Shown piece by piece: positions 8,455-18,315 of a DNA stretch of 64,000 bases (position 1 is its first letter; the number at the start of each line of letters is the position of its first letter). The notes under the pieces are model-generated. The model was given only the letters and a program-made list of their open reading frames with translations. It had not been told where the DNA came from and did not search any database. Source of the stretch: Streptococcaceae bacterium ESL0729 (GTDB lineage: Bacteria > Bacillota > Bacilli > Lactobacillales > Streptococcaceae); the NCBI GenBank assembly GCA_029391995.1, contig CP113924.1:837001-901000 (forward strand), given 5' to 3'. The position numbers and the translations under genes were made by a program.

Positions 8455-8751
8455 CCCCTCCTCATCAGCAACATATCTTTCAACTTCCATGCTAAGCCCG
8501 TACTTGTCCCTTAAGGATATTATTTGATCCATGAGGGAACTTTTGTGGTGTAAATCAAGGGCCTCTTGATTGGTCCACTGGTCAATCAAAAGAATGCTGT
8601 CTTCTTCTTCAAAGGGAATGAAATACTCATACCGTAAGTTCCCCTCCTTACTTCTAATTAAATCAACCAGACCCCTATCAATCATTTCCTGGGCAAATTT
8701 TTTAGGAGTCCCATTTGCCCCCTTGTAGTAAATATTTACTGTAATCGGCAT
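8422..8751 (-). CDS. Antibiotic biosynthesis monooxygenase (ABM) domain protein
   Basis: This 109-residue protein has the ferredoxin-like ABM fold pattern. An N-terminal strand ITVNIYYKG is followed by a helix, then YEYFIPFEEEDSILLIDQWTNQEALDLHHKS, whose central W and His typify quinol monooxygenase or YgiN-like proteins. Substrate is unknown; family members act on quinones, haem or small metabolites. The ATG at 8751 has GGGAGG 6 bases upstream, while the longer frame starting at 8781 has none. It is a single gene between rny and accA. Confidence 0.75.
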   Translation of the reverse strand: MPITVNIYYKGANGTPKKFAQEMIDRGLVDLIRSKEGNLRYEYFIPFEEEDSILLIDQWTNQEALDLHHKSSLMDQIISLRDKYGLSMEVERYVADEEGIPLFDQQFIK

Positions 8752-8835
8752 CTTTTCCCTCCCGGTAAGTAATCTCTTCAAGAAAAAGCTTATAGGATTT
8801 TATGAAAATTGTCAGCTAAAAGCTCAAGCTCAAAC

Positions 8836-8868
8836 AAAAAAATAGACGGATAATCATCCATCTATCTT
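8836..8868 (-). terminator. Terminator of the fab/acc cluster, after accA
   Basis: Arms ATAGACGGAT and ATCCATCTAT (one mismatch) are followed by a T run on the minus strand, just past the accA stop codon at 8872. Confidence 0.75.
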
Positions 8869-8871
8869 CTT

Positions 8872-9630
8872 TTAGTATTTTCTAAATCTTTGATAACGTT
8901 TTTCAACAAGCTCTTCAGGACTTAAGGCAGAAAGAAGCTCAAGTTCAGAAATTAATGCTTCTTTAAGGGTATAAATCGTTCTTTCTTCCGGAATAATCTT
9001 ATCCACTACTCCATTAGCCAAAAGGTCACTAGAAGTTATCTTAAGGAGCTTGGCAGCTTCAGGGGCACGGCTTACGTCCTTCCAAAGGATGGTCGCAAAT
9101 CCTTCTGGTGAGAGAATGCTATAGACAGCATTTTCAAGCATCCAGACCCTATCTGCTACAGCAAGGGCTAGGGCTCCACCAGATCCTCCTTCACCAGTTA
9201 TTATAGCAATAACTGGAACCTTTAGATCACTCATTTCTAAAAGGTTTCTTGCAATGGCCTCACCCTGACCACGCTCCTCGGCACCAAGTCCAGGGAAGGC
9301 TCCTGCCGTATTAATAAAGGTAATAACAGGACGGTTGAATTTTTCAGCCTGCTTCATCAAACGTAGGGCCTTACGGTAACCTTCTGGATGAGGTTGGCCA
9401 AAATTACAGTTTAAATTATCCTGTAGGCTCTTTCCCTTTTGGATTCCAATAATGGTTACTGGACGACCAGAAAGGCTTGCAATCCCACCAACAATGGCAC
9501 CATCATCCCTAAAATTACGGTCCCCGTGGAATTCGATAAAGTCATCAAAAAGCTGTTCAGCATAGTCAAGCATGGTCAGTCTATCTTGACTTCTTGCCAG
9601 CTGAACAATTTTATTAGCATTTTCGGGCAT
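8872..9630 (-). CDS. accA: Acetyl-CoA carboxylase carboxyltransferase, alpha subunit
   Basis: Together with AccD this subunit transfers the carboxyl group from biotin to acetyl-CoA, making malonyl-CoA. The product is 252 residues long, the short form typical of streptococci and lactococci. The crotonase-fold signatures are present: [36 protein letters not shown] and [28 protein letters not shown]. It is the last gene of the cluster, 23 bases after accD, with a GAGGAG ribosome site. Confidence 0.96.
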   Translation of the reverse strand: MPENANKIVQLARSQDRLTMLDYAEQLFDDFIEFHGDRNFRDDGAIVGGIASLSGRPVTIIGIQKGKSLQDNLNCNFGQPHPEGYRKALRLMKQAEKFNRPVITFINTAGAFPGLGAEERGQGEAIARNLLEMSDLKVPVIAIITGEGGSGGALALAVADRVWMLENAVYSILSPEGFATILWKDVSRAPEAAKLLKITSSDLLANGVVDKIIPEERTIYTLKEALISELELLSALSPEELVEKRYQRFRKY

Positions 9631-9653
9631 TTTTCTCTCCTCTAAACTTAGCT

Positions 9654-10508
9654 TTAGGAATGTAGGTGCAGGATTTTTCCGATAGTACTAGCTAGATCTT
9701 TCCTTCTAACAATCTTATCAACGAAACCTTTTTCCTGTAAAAATTCCGCCTTCTGGAAATCTTCAGGTAAATTTTCACGTACAGTCTGTTCAATAACCCT
9801 CCGACCTGCAAAACCAACAAGACTTTGCGGCTCAGCCAAGATTATGTCTCCAAGCATGGCAAAAGACGCTGTAACTCCCCCAGTTGTTGGGTCGGTTAGA
9901 ACAGTTAAATAAAGTAAACCTGCATTTGAATGTCTTTTAACCGCAGCCGATATTTTAGCCATTTGCATCAGGCTCATAATCCCTTCCTGCATCCTAGCTC
10001 CACCTGATGCTGTAAAGATGACAACCGGTAGACCCTGAGCCTTAGCATGCTCAAAAAGCCTAGTAATCTTCTCACCAACAACCATTCCCATTGAGGCCAT
10101 AATGAAATTTGGGTCCATGATGGCTAAGGCTGTCTTTTGTCCCTTAATTTTTGCAAGGCCAGTTAGAACAGCTTCATCAAGACCTGTCTTTTCTTTAGTG
10201 AAGGCAAGTTTTTCAGGATAGCCCGGAAAATCAAGGGGGTCAGTTGTTTCAATTCCTGTAAATAGCTCTTCAAAAGATCCCTTATCAACGATAAGCTTAA
10301 GACGCTCCTTAGCAGAAATCCTAAAATTATAACCACAGAAGGGACAAACCTTCTCCTTACCTAAATCCTTAGTGTAGATGGTATGTTTACAAACAGGACA
10401 TTTGGCAAAAAGTTCATCAGGAATTTCAGGCTTACTTACCTTTTCATCTATTGTTGAACGGTTAGGATTTATCCGAATATACTTATTTTTTTTGCTAAAT
10501 AAAGCCAT
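9654..10508 (-). CDS. accD: Acetyl-CoA carboxylase carboxyltransferase, beta subunit
   Basis: This is the zinc-ribbon partner of AccA. The product is 284 residues. A four-cysteine zinc finger lies near the N-terminus ([22 protein letters not shown] split over residues 35-58), and the carboxyltransferase core holds [12 protein letters not shown] and [17 protein letters not shown]. It lies 6 bases after accC. No strong ribosome site is visible, so coupling to accC translation is likely. Confidence 0.96.
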   Translation of the reverse strand: MALFSKKNKYIRINPNRSTIDEKVSKPEIPDELFAKCPVCKHTIYTKDLGKEKVCPFCGYNFRISAKERLKLIVDKGSFEELFTGIETTDPLDFPGYPEKLAFTKEKTGLDEAVLTGLAKIKGQKTALAIMDPNFIMASMGMVVGEKITRLFEHAKAQGLPVVIFTASGGARMQEGIMSLMQMAKISAAVKRHSNAGLLYLTVLTDPTTGGVTASFAMLGDIILAEPQSLVGFAGRRVIEQTVRENLPEDFQKAEFLQEKGFVDKIVRRKDLASTIGKILHLHS

Positions 10509-10514
10509 GATTTC

Positions 10515-11885
10515 TTAAATCTCTCCCTCTAAATAGTCAGGTAGGAAAACTTCTCCAAGAAAGGAAGTATCATAATCTCCTGCGATAATTTGATCATTTG
10601 AGATCAAGTCTAGTTGGAAGTCTGCATTAGTTTGAACGCCTTCAACTTCAAGCTCAAAAAGAGCCCTTTGCATTTTCATTAATGCCTCAAAACGATTTTC
10701 CCCGTGGACGATTATTTTAGCAATCATACTGTCATAGTAAGGAGGGATGGTATAACCCTGGTACATGGCAGAATCAACTCGCAAGCCAACCCCACCTGAC
10801 GGAAGGTACAAACCACTTATATTACCAGGACTTGGGGCAAAGTTGAATTTAGGATTTTCAGCATTTATACGGCATTCAATAGCGTGACCCGTGAACTCAA
10901 TATCCTCCTGCTGAATATCAAGGCTTTCACCAGCAGCAATTTTGATTTGAGACTTAACGATATCAACTCCAGTTATAAATTCTGTTACGGGATGCTCTAC
11001 CTGAATTCTTGTATTCATTTCCATGAAATAGAAGTCACCAGATTCTTCATCCAGTAAAAATTCAATGGTTCCGGCATTTTCATAACCAACATATGAGGCA
11101 GCAGCTACTGCCGCTTGACCTATTTTATTTCTTAGGCTGTGTCCGATGGCAACTGACGGAGCTTCTTCTAGCACCTTTTGGTTGTTACGCTGGAGGGAGC
11201 AATCACGCTCACCCAGATGGATAACTCGACCAAATTCATCTGCTAGAATCTGCACCTCAATGTGTCTTGCTGGATAGATAACACGTTCTAAATACATGGC
11301 TCCGTTGCCAAAGGCTGCCTGAGCTTCAGCTTGGGCAGAAGCAAAATTAGGAACGAGTTCTTCCTTAGAATTCACCTTCCTAATTCCCTTTCCACCGCCA
11401 CCAGCAGAAGCTTTAAGCATGACTGGGTAGCCAATTTTTTCAGCAATTTCAAGGGCCTCTTGGGCTGAGTAAACCTCCCCATCAGAACCTGGAATAACAG
11501 GGACTTTGGCCGCAATCATTTGCTTACGAGCATTAATCTTATCTCCCATCATGTCCATAATTTTGGCTGATGGCCCAATAAATTTGATTCCCACTTCTTC
11601 ACAGAGGTTAGCAAATTTTGAATTCTCACTTAAAAATCCAAAACCTGGATGGATAGCTTCAGCTTTTAAAGTAACTGCAGCTGAAATTATTTGGTGCATG
11701 TTTAGGTAAGATTCGCTTGCCTTAGCTGGACCTATACAAACTGCTTCATCAGCTAATAAAGTATGAAGGGCATAGCGGTCTGCTTCCGAGTAGACGGCAA
11801 CTGTTTGAATTCCAAGTTCGCGTGCAGCACGGATAATCCTTACTGCAATCTCCCCTCGATTTGCAATTAATATTTTCTTAAACAT
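10515..11885 (-). CDS. accC: Biotin carboxylase subunit of acetyl-CoA carboxylase
   Basis: This ATP-grasp enzyme carboxylates the biotin on AccB. The product is 456 residues, normal length. Signatures are the N-terminal KILIANRGEIAVRIIRAARE, the glycine-rich ATP loop KASAGGGGKGIRKV, and the metal-binding FMEMNTRIQVEHPVTE. It follows fabZ by 11 bases within the same operon. Confidence 0.97.
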   Translation of the reverse strand: MFKKILIANRGEIAVRIIRAARELGIQTVAVYSEADRYALHTLLADEAVCIGPAKASESYLNMHQIISAAVTLKAEAIHPGFGFLSENSKFANLCEEVGIKFIGPSAKIMDMMGDKINARKQMIAAKVPVIPGSDGEVYSAQEALEIAEKIGYPVMLKASAGGGGKGIRKVNSKEELVPNFASAQAEAQAAFGNGAMYLERVIYPARHIEVQILADEFGRVIHLGERDCSLQRNNQKVLEEAPSVAIGHSLRNKIGQAAVAAASYVGYENAGTIEFLLDEESGDFYFMEMNTRIQVEHPVTEFITGVDIVKSQIKIAAGESLDIQQEDIEFTGHAIECRINAENPKFNFAPSPGNISGLYLPSGGVGLRVDSAMYQGYTIPPYYDSMIAKIIVHGENRFEALMKMQRALFELEVEGVQTNADFQLDLISNDQIIAGDYDTSFLGEVFLPDYLEGEI

Positions 11886-11896
11886 GATTCACCAAC

Positions 11897-12319
11897 CTAT
11901 TCACCAATGGCAAAGGTTAAAGTACCCTTTGCGGCTAATTTACCATCAACTGAGGCTTGGGCTTCAACAACGGCAATCGGACCACGGCGTTTAATGAATT
12001 TAGCCTTGAGGATTAGTTGATCACCGGGAACAACTTGCTTTTTAAATTTAACATTATCCATGCCAGCATAAAAAACTAATTTCCCCTTGTTTTCGTCCTT
12101 TGATAATTCAAGAACACCGGCTGCTTGGGCAAGAGCTTCCATGATTAAAACACCTGGCATAACTGGATATTCAGGAAAATGCCCATTAAAGAAAGGTTCA
12201 TTAATAGTAACATTTTTTAAGGCTGTAATCTCATCTTCACTGACCTCAAGGACACGGTCAACTAAAAGCATGGGATAGCGGTGAGGAAGGGCTTCTTTGA
12301 TTTTATTTATATCAATCAT
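11897..12319 (-). CDS. fabZ: 3-hydroxyacyl-ACP dehydratase FabZ
   Basis: This enzyme dehydrates 3-hydroxyacyl-ACP to trans-2-enoyl-ACP. It is 140 residues long with one hot-dog domain: [11 protein letters not shown] near the start, then the catalytic histidine in [22 protein letters not shown], whose glutamate is the partner residue. The ATG overlaps the accB stop as ATGA, showing translational coupling. Nothing seen suggests the isomerase activity of the FabN type, but sequence alone cannot exclude it. Confidence 0.95.
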   Translation of the reverse strand: MIDINKIKEALPHRYPMLLVDRVLEVSEDEITALKNVTINEPFFNGHFPEYPVMPGVLIMEALAQAAGVLELSKDENKGKLVFYAGMDNVKFKKQVVPGDQLILKAKFIKRRGPIAVVEAQASVDGKLAAKGTLTFAIGE

Positions 12320-12810
12320 TTGATTCGCACCAAGTCCTCTCCAAACTCAACCATCTCCTCTGATGCTACAAGAATTTCAGTTACAACACCGTCACACGGA
12401 GCTGGAATTTCATTCATGACCTTCATCGCTTCAATAATTAAAAGAGTTTGTCCTTTTTTAACCTTATCGCCAACTGAAATAAAGTCATCCTTATCTGGGG
12501 CTGGTTTTAGGTAGGCAACACCAACAAGGGGACTTTTAACAGCTTCTCCTTCAAGAGCTTCTTCAACCACTACAAGCTCTGGACTTGCAGGAGCATCGCT
12601 AGCTACAGGACTAACTGAGCTAGCAGGAGCTAGAGGAACCTCAACAAATTCTCTTTCACTTACTGTAGTTGAAGACTTTGATGGGCTAAGCTGGCCCGAA
12701 TTTTTAGAAAAGGCAAGATTGAATTCATTAGTTGAATAAGAGAATTCACGAAGGGAAGATTTGTCAAACTGGTTAAGTAAATCCTTAACCTCATTTATAT
12801 GCATAGGCAT
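12316..12810 (-). CDS. accB: Biotin carboxyl carrier protein of acetyl-CoA carboxylase
   Basis: This carrier protein moves carboxybiotin between AccC and AccA/D. The product is 164 residues: an N-terminal helical segment, a Pro/Ala/Ser/Val-rich linker (about residues 45-90), and a C-terminal biotinyl domain with the lysine in EAMKVMNEI. The ATG at 12810 is favoured by GGGAGG 9 bases upstream; it lies 2 bases after the fabF stop. A second in-frame ATG two codons later is possible. Confidence 0.95.
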   Translation of the reverse strand: MPMHINEVKDLLNQFDKSSLREFSYSTNEFNLAFSKNSGQLSPSKSSTTVSEREFVEVPLAPASSVSPVASDAPASPELVVVEEALEGEAVKSPLVGVAYLKPAPDKDDFISVGDKVKKGQTLLIIEAMKVMNEIPAPCDGVVTEILVASEEMVEFGEDLVRIK

Positions 12811-12812
12811 GA

Positions 12813-14060
12813 TTATTCTCCCTCCCACTTCTTAAGAGCGATTACGGCATTGTGTCCACCGAATCCTAATGAGTTTGAGATGGCATACTTGATATGGTGA
12901 TTCTGGCCTTGACCAAGAACAACATTAATCATTGATGTATTTTCATCTAACTCTTTTGTTCCAGCATTAACTGGAGCGTATTGGTTTAAGATTGCCTGTA
13001 GGGTTGCAACAGCTTCAATCCCACCAGCACCACCTAGGGCATGACCTGTTAAAGCTTTAGTAGAAGATACTAAAACATTTTCATCATCGCCAAAGACCGT
13101 ATGAATAGCAAGGGCTTCTCCGCGTTCATTAGCTTGAGTCGAAGTACCGTGAGCATTGATGTACCCTACTTCAGACGGTTCAATACCACCCTCATCAAGG
13201 GCAAGTTTCATAGCCTTAGCAGCTCCTGAACCATCAGTTAATGGTGTTGTCATATGGTAGGCATCATTAGTTGATCCGTAACCTACAATCTCTGCAAGAA
13301 TATTTGCACCGCGGTTTTTAGCATGTTCAAGGCTTTCAAGAACAAGGACACCAGCTCCTTCACCCAGAACAAAACCAGATCTATCCTTGTCAAAAGGAAT
13401 TGATGCTCTCTTAGGATCTGTTTCACTTGTTAGGGCTGTTAGGTTGGCAAACCCTGCCACTCCGAATTCACAGATGGCAGCTTCTGTTCCACCTGCTAAC
13501 ATGATATCTGCATATCCATTTTTGATTTCATGGAAGGCTGATCCGATGGCATTGGTACCAGCAGCACATGCAGTAACTTCAGCACGGCTTACCCCGTTAG
13601 CTTTAACACGAATGGCAACATTACCTGTAGCCATGTTAGCAATTGATAGGGGAACGAAAAGAGGAGCAACCCTTTTTGGACCACGAGTTGCAAGTCTTGC
13701 ACCCTGTTCTTCAATAACCGGTAGCCCTCCGATTCCTGAACCAATAATGGCACCGAAACGGTCATGGTTAAGGTCGTTGTCATCTGGATCAATACCAGCC
13801 ATCTTTAAAGCTTCAAGAGCTGCATAGACTGCGTAAAGGCTGTAAGTATCCATCCTTTTTTTATCCTTGTGGACAAAATATTTATCAAAGGGAAAATCTT
13901 TAATTTCACCTGCAACTGTGATACCAGTCGCACTAGCATCAAATTTTTTAATTACATCAATCCCACTGTTACCAGCAGAAAGGTTCTCCCAAAATTCTTC
14001 CGGGCTATTACCTATAGGTGACGTTATACCATAACCGGTAATAACTACGCGATTTGTCAT
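12813..14060 (-). CDS. fabF: 3-oxoacyl-ACP synthase II FabF
   Basis: This condensing enzyme elongates acyl-ACP with malonyl-ACP. The product is 415 residues. The catalytic triad is visible: Cys in VTACAAGTNAIG, His in NAHGTSTQANERGE, His in STKALTGHALGGAGG. The ATG at 14060 has GAGGAG 7 bases upstream; upstream in-frame codons (TTG, ATG) overlap that ribosome site and are rejected. A gap of 112 bases with secondary structure separates it from fabG. Confidence 0.96.
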   Translation of the reverse strand: MTNRVVITGYGITSPIGNSPEEFWENLSAGNSGIDVIKKFDASATGITVAGEIKDFPFDKYFVHKDKKRMDTYSLYAVYAALEALKMAGIDPDDNDLNHDRFGAIIGSGIGGLPVIEEQGARLATRGPKRVAPLFVPLSIANMATGNVAIRVKANGVSRAEVTACAAGTNAIGSAFHEIKNGYADIMLAGGTEAAICEFGVAGFANLTALTSETDPKRASIPFDKDRSGFVLGEGAGVLVLESLEHAKNRGANILAEIVGYGSTNDAYHMTTPLTDGSGAAKAMKLALDEGGIEPSEVGYINAHGTSTQANERGEALAIHTVFGDDENVLVSSTKALTGHALGGAGGIEAVATLQAILNQYAPVNAGTKELDENTSMINVVLGQGQNHHIKYAISNSLGFGGHNAVIALKKWEGE

Positions 14061-14110
14061 CTTCATACTCCTCAATTAATAAACTACTTCAGGACCGTTT
14101 GTTTAAACTC

Positions 14111-14151
14111 TTCTATTTATACCAATAGAATCTATTAATATGAATAGAAGA
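14111..14151. repeat. Nested inverted repeats between fabG and fabF
   Basis: Outer arms CTTCTATT and AATAGAAG enclose an inner palindrome AATAGAATCTATT. The element lies in the 112-base gap between the two genes on the minus-strand transcript. It could be an mRNA processing or attenuation site. No T run follows. Confidence 0.5.
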
Positions 14152-14172
14152 CAAGGGTCTCCTACTTATTTT

Positions 14173-14907
14173 CTACTGCATGGTTAAACCACCGTCGATT
14201 GCGATGGTTTGACCTGTAAGGTACTCTTGACCTGCTAAGAATAAGGCAACTTCTGCAACTTCAGAAGGGTTTCCGAAACGTTTCATTGGAATTTGAGCCT
14301 TCATGCTATCCTTAACCTTGTCAGATAAAACGTCGGTCATATCACTTTCAATAAATCCAGGAGCAATAGCATTTACCCTGATATTTCGCCCAGCAACCTC
14401 ACGGGCCACTGATTTTGTAAGTCCGATAAGACCTGCCTTAGAAGCAGCATAGTTGGCCTGGCCAATATTTCCCATTAGACCTACGACAGAAGTCATGTTA
14501 ATAACGGCACCTTGACGAGCCTTGGTCATTGGTTTTAAAACTGCTTGAGTCATGTTAAAGGCACCTGACAGGTTGATGTTTAAAACTTGCTCAAAGTCAG
14601 CCAGGGTCATCTTAAGCATGAGTTTATCATTAGTGATTCCTGCATTGTTGATTAGAATATCAACACTTCCTAGGACTTCAGTTGCTTCTTCAATCATTCT
14701 TTTGGCATCAGCTGCATCACTAACATCCCCAGAAATAGCTACAGCACGACCTTCATAGTCCTTAAATTCATTCAAAAGCTCCTCTGAAATTTGAGAGCGC
14801 CCGTTTAAAACAACGTTGGCACCAGCTTTTGCAAACTTGTGGGCAATGGATAAACCAATCCCACGACTTGAACCAGTGATAAAGACGTTTTTATTTAAAA
14901 TTTCCAC
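14173..14907 (-). CDS. fabG: 3-oxoacyl-ACP reductase FabG
   Basis: This NADPH-dependent short-chain dehydrogenase reduces 3-oxoacyl-ACP. It is 244 residues long with the Rossmann loop TGSSRGIGLSIA, NNAGIT, the catalytic Ser in INMTSVVGLMG and the Tyr-x3-Lys pair in YAASKAG. The start is GTG, preceded by GGAGAAATAAAAA and 3 bases after the fabD stop. Confidence 0.96.
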   Translation of the reverse strand: MEILNKNVFITGSSRGIGLSIAHKFAKAGANVVLNGRSQISEELLNEFKDYEGRAVAISGDVSDAADAKRMIEEATEVLGSVDILINNAGITNDKLMLKMTLADFEQVLNINLSGAFNMTQAVLKPMTKARQGAVINMTSVVGLMGNIGQANYAASKAGLIGLTKSVAREVAGRNIRVNAIAPGFIESDMTDVLSDKVKDSMKAQIPMKRFGNPSEVAEVALFLAGQEYLTGQTIAIDGGLTMQ

Positions 14908-14910
14908 TTT

Positions 14911-15831
14911 TTATTTCTCCAAAAATGCTTGTAAGCTTGCTAAATCCTCAACTTGATCAACTTCAACTGTCTTGTCAATCTTTTTAAGGAAACCTGATAA
15001 TACCTTGCCTGGACCAATTTCTAGGAAGTGATTAACTCCAAGATCAATCATCTCTTCTACCGATTCGTAAAATTTAACCGGCTCCATAACCTGACGGGTT
15101 AAAAGATTTTTAATATCATCAAAGGCCATGGCCTGGGCAGTAGTGTTTGATATTAAAGGTAAATCAAATTGATTAAACTCAACTGCTTCAAGAACCTGAC
15201 CTAATTTTTCAGAGGCAGGTTTTAGGATTGCTGTGTGGAAGGGACCTGAAACCTTTAGAGGAATCATTCTCTTAACACCTTCAGCAGAAAGAAGGTCTAA
15301 AGCCTTATCAACTGCTTGAGCTTCCCCGCCGATTACAATCTGCGCCCTTGTATTATAGTTTGCAGGACTTACAATTCCTTGTTCAGAAGCCTTCAAGCAG
15401 ATTTCTTCAATCAATTCAGGATCTGTATTCATAATGGCAACCATTTTACCAGAACCAGCTGGAGCTGCTTCAGTCATAAATCGGCCTCTTTTGGCAACAA
15501 GCTCTAAGGCACTCTTAAAATCTAAGGCACCACTTGCAACTAAGGCAGAATACTCACCTAGAGAAAGACCAGCTACCATCTGATAATCAAGTCCCTTTTC
15601 CTTAAGCAGGCGCAAAATTGCAACTGAAGTCGTAAGAATTGCAGGCTGTGTATAGGTCGTATCTCCTAATTTTTCAGGATCTTCATCAATCAAGTCTCTT
15701 AAATCATAGCCAAGAATATCAGAAGCCTCAGCATAGGTGTCTCTTACAAGATCAAAATTATCATAGAGATCACGAGCCATTCCCACCTTTTGAGCTCCTT
15801 GACCTGCAAATAAAAGTCCAGTTTTTTTCAT
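14911..15831 (-). CDS. fabD: Malonyl-CoA:ACP transacylase FabD
   Basis: This enzyme loads malonyl onto ACP. It is 306 residues long. FAGQGAQKVGM at the N-terminus, the nucleophile serine in GLSLGEYSALVASG and the His in VSGPFHTAIL are the family landmarks. It sits between fabK and fabG on the same strand, with an unusually AT-rich 108-base gap upstream. Confidence 0.96.
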   Translation of the reverse strand: MKKTGLLFAGQGAQKVGMARDLYDNFDLVRDTYAEASDILGYDLRDLIDEDPEKLGDTTYTQPAILTTSVAILRLLKEKGLDYQMVAGLSLGEYSALVASGALDFKSALELVAKRGRFMTEAAPAGSGKMVAIMNTDPELIEEICLKASEQGIVSPANYNTRAQIVIGGEAQAVDKALDLLSAEGVKRMIPLKVSGPFHTAILKPASEKLGQVLEAVEFNQFDLPLISNTTAQAMAFDDIKNLLTRQVMEPVKFYESVEEMIDLGVNHFLEIGPGKVLSGFLKKIDKTVEVDQVEDLASLQAFLEK

Positions 15832-15939
15832 GTCTTATCTTTTCCTCAATATCAATAGGGTCATTTAAAAGACTTGTCTTTAAAAGGACCTTAATTTTGT
15901 TACTTTATTTGTTGCTTATTTGTTACTTTACTTGTTGAC

Positions 15940-16896
15940 TTAGTCAATCCACTTAGCAGCTGCTTTTATTTCAGCTTGGAAACCTTGATATAAATCTAAA
16001 ATGATTTCCTCAACACTTTCTTCCTTACGAACAAGACCAGCTATTTGTCCAGCCATAACTGAACCATTATCAACATCCCCGTGAATTACAGAAGCAGGAA
16101 GTTTTCCAGCTCCCATTTCTTCAAAGACTGATAAATCAGGATTTTCTTGTTTGAAGGCTGCAAGCTCAGCTACCTCAAAGTCCTTAGTTAATTGGTTTTT
16201 GATGGCACGAACAGCATGACCAAAATGACTTGCTGAAATAACAGTTGAAATGTCTTTGGCCTTCAAAACTTTATCTTTATAGTTTTGGTGGGCATTTGAC
16301 TCCTTGGCAACAATAAAACGAGTACCAAGTTGAACAGCTTCAGCTCCTAACATGAAGGCTGCTGCCATTCCTTTACCGTCAGCAATCCCTCCTGCTGCAA
16401 TAACAGGCAAATCAACTGCGTCAGCAACCTGACGAACCAAGGTCATGGTTGTCAGCTGGCCAATGTGACCTCCAGCTTCCATCCCTTCAGCAACAATGGC
16501 ATCAACGCCAATTCTTGCCATTGATTTTGCCTGGGCAACACTTGCAACTACCGGAATAACAACCATTCCAGCTTCTTTGAAGCGTTCCATATATTTTTTA
16601 GGGGAGCCTGCTCCAGTTGTTACAACCTTTACACCTTCTTCAATCACAAGGTCGACAATCTCATCGACAAAGGGCGAATGAAGCATGATATTAACTCCAA
16701 ATGGTTTGTCTGTAATCTCGCGGATGCGTCTAATGTGTCCTTTGATAATATCCTTTGGTGCATTACCACCGCCAATAATACCAAAGCCCCCAGCCTTAGA
16801 TACAGCACCAGCCAAATCTCCATCAGCAACCCAGGCCATACCACCTTGAAAGATTGGATATTCAATGTTTAATAATTCAGTAATTTTAGTTTCCAT
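15940..16896 (-). CDS. fabK: Enoyl-ACP reductase FabK
   Basis: This FMN- and NADH-dependent enoyl-ACP reductase catalyses the last step of each elongation cycle; the FabK type is insensitive to triclosan. The product is 318 residues, a TIM barrel with N-terminal EYPIFQGGMAWVAD, the catalytic-His segment EGMEAGGHIGQLTT, and the FMN phosphate site PVIAAGGIADGKG-x-AAAFMLGAEAVQLGTRF. A FabT palindrome lies just upstream. A second, longer FMN enzyme gene is found at 18985-20082. Confidence 0.93.
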   Translation of the reverse strand: METKITELLNIEYPIFQGGMAWVADGDLAGAVSKAGGFGIIGGGNAPKDIIKGHIRRIREITDKPFGVNIMLHSPFVDEIVDLVIEEGVKVVTTGAGSPKKYMERFKEAGMVVIPVVASVAQAKSMARIGVDAIVAEGMEAGGHIGQLTTMTLVRQVADAVDLPVIAAGGIADGKGMAAAFMLGAEAVQLGTRFIVAKESNAHQNYKDKVLKAKDISTVISASHFGHAVRAIKNQLTKDFEVAELAAFKQENPDLSVFEEMGAGKLPASVIHGDVDNGSVMAGQIAGLVRKEESVEEIILDLYQGFQAEIKAAAKWID

Positions 16897-16935
16897 AATT
16901 TATTATATTTTTTTATTTTTATTACCTTTGATTAA

Positions 16936-16956
16936 ATAGTTTGATTATCAAACTAT
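16936..16956. promoter_or_regulatory. FabT operator upstream of fabK
   Basis: A perfect 21-base palindrome, arms ATAGTTTGAT and ATCAAACTAT around one T. It contains the FabT consensus core TTTGATTATCAAA and lies 40 bases before the fabK start. FabT binding sites at fabT and fabK are established in Streptococcus pneumoniae. Confidence 0.88.
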
Positions 16957-16965
16957 AGCTATAAA

Positions 16966-17003
16966 AAATTTTGAGAACGCTCGCACGTCCTCAGAATTTT
17001 TTA
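16966..17003 (-). terminator. Terminator between acpP and fabK
   Basis: Arms TTTTGAGAACG and CGTCCTCAGAA pair with one A-C mismatch, and A/T runs flank both sides. It lies immediately after the acpP stop codon, so fabK and downstream genes depend on read-through or on the promoter near the FabT operator. Confidence 0.75.
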
Positions 17004-17231
17004 TTATTCAGCAATTTTTTCATTTACGAAGGCTACTAAGTCACCAACTGTATTTAAACCATCTTCAGTTTCAATAGCGATATCGTATTCGTCTTCAATT
17101 TCGTTAATAATTTGGAAGATATCAAGTGAGTCAGCGTCAAGTGAATCAAATGTTGTTTCTAATGTGATTTCGCTTGCGTCTTTACCTAATTCTTCAACGA
17201 TAATTTCTTGAACTTTTTCAAATACTGCCAT
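17004..17231 (-). CDS. acpP: Acyl carrier protein
   Basis: This acidic 75-residue four-helix protein carries acyl chains on a 4'-phosphopantetheine arm attached to Ser35 in the [10 protein letters not shown] motif. Position next to fabH and fabK shows that it is the fatty-acid ACP. In FabT-regulated streptococci acyl-ACP is the FabT co-repressor. It has its own terminator. Confidence 0.97.
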   Translation of the reverse strand: MAVFEKVQEIIVEELGKDASEITLETTFDSLDADSLDIFQIINEIEDEYDIAIETEDGLNTVGDLVAFVNEKIAE

Positions 17232-17334
17232 GATTAATTCTCCATTTTTCTTTTTCTTATTTATATACTCTTAAAACATCAACTATTTTTTAAATAATAA
17301 ATTCGTTTTTTATTTGTGTTTTAAGTAATATAGG

Positions 17335-18315
17335 CTAAATTCTAACAACAAGTGTTCCCCATGTCAAGCCTCCACCAAATCCGGTCATAACAATCCTTTG
17401 ACTGCCATCTAATTTGATGATTCCTTCTTCTACTGCTTCTGACAGAAGAATGGGAATGCTTGCGGCACTTGTATTACCATATTCTTGCATGTTTTGTAGG
17501 AATTTTTGGCGATCAACACCCACCTTGCGGGCAAGCTTATCTAAAATCCTTGCATTGGCCTGATGCATTAAAAAATAATCAACATCAGCTGCATCAAGTC
17601 CTGCTGCCTCTAAACTAGTACAAATATTTTTGGGTACATCCCTAACAGCAAAGTCAAAGATTGCCCGACCATCCATCCTTAAAAATAAATCGTCAGTGTC
17701 ATTTTCAGATGAAAATGGGGAGCTTGGAGCCGTTAAATTACTAGTAAGGCTCATGGCCCGGCTACCATCAGATTTTAAGGATTCAGCCATGATTAAGGGG
17801 CTTTCAGAATTTGCTTCAAGCAAGACTCCCCCCGCCCCGTCACCAAAGAGAACACTAGTTGTCCTGTCTGACCAGTCAACAACCTTTGAAAGAACCTCTG
17901 CTCCAATAACAACTCCCTTTTGATAGCAGCCACTTACTAAGAGCTTATCAGCGAGGGATAAGGCATAGACAAAGCCACTACAGGCTGCTGTAAGGTCAAA
18001 GGCAAAGGCATTCACTGCTCCAATTTTGGCCTGGACAAGTGAGGCCGTACTTGGCATGTTCCCATCTGGTGAGATGGTCGCAACGATAATGAAATCAAGC
18101 TCCGAAGCCTGGATGGAAGATTTTTCAAGCAGGTCTTTTGCAACCTTAGCTGCTAGATCAGACGTATTTTCATCCCTTGAAATATGACGCCTTCTAATTC
18201 CTGTTCTGCTGGCAATCCACTCATCTGATGTCTCCATGATTTTTCCCAAATCATCATTACTAACAAGCTGATCTGGTGCGTAGTGGGCTGCACTTACTAT
18301 TCTTGCAAAGGTCAT
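17335..18315 (-). CDS. fabH: 3-oxoacyl-ACP synthase III FabH
   Basis: This enzyme starts fatty-acid synthesis by condensing acetyl-CoA (or branched acyl-CoA) with malonyl-ACP. It is 326 residues long. The triad is Cys112 in [12 protein letters not shown], His in [10 protein letters not shown], and Asn in EYGNTSAAS; the C-terminal GFGGGLTWG loop is also typical. The ATG overlaps the fabT stop (ATGA), coupling the two genes. Confidence 0.96.
   Translation of the reverse strand: MTFARIVSAAHYAPDQLVSNDDLGKIMETSDEWIASRTGIRRRHISRDENTSDLAAKVAKDLLEKSSIQASELDFIIVATISPDGNMPSTASLVQAKIGAVNAFAFDLTAACSGFVYALSLADKLLVSGCYQKGVVIGAEVLSKVVDWSDRTTSVLFGDGAGGVLLEANSESPLIMAESLKSDGSRAMSLTSNLTAPSSPFSSENDTDDLFLRMDGRAIFDFAVRDVPKNICTSLEAAGLDAADVDYFLMHQANARILDKLARKVGVDRQKFLQNMQEYGNTSAASIPILLSEAVEEGIIKLDGSQRIVMTGFGGGLTWGTLVVRI

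Noticed and set aside
13387-13827. 146-codon frame opposite fabF, and a similar 141-codon frame opposite rny (7306-7731)
   Set aside because: Both are antisense to strongly conserved genes, have no ribosome sites and read like reverse-frame shadows.
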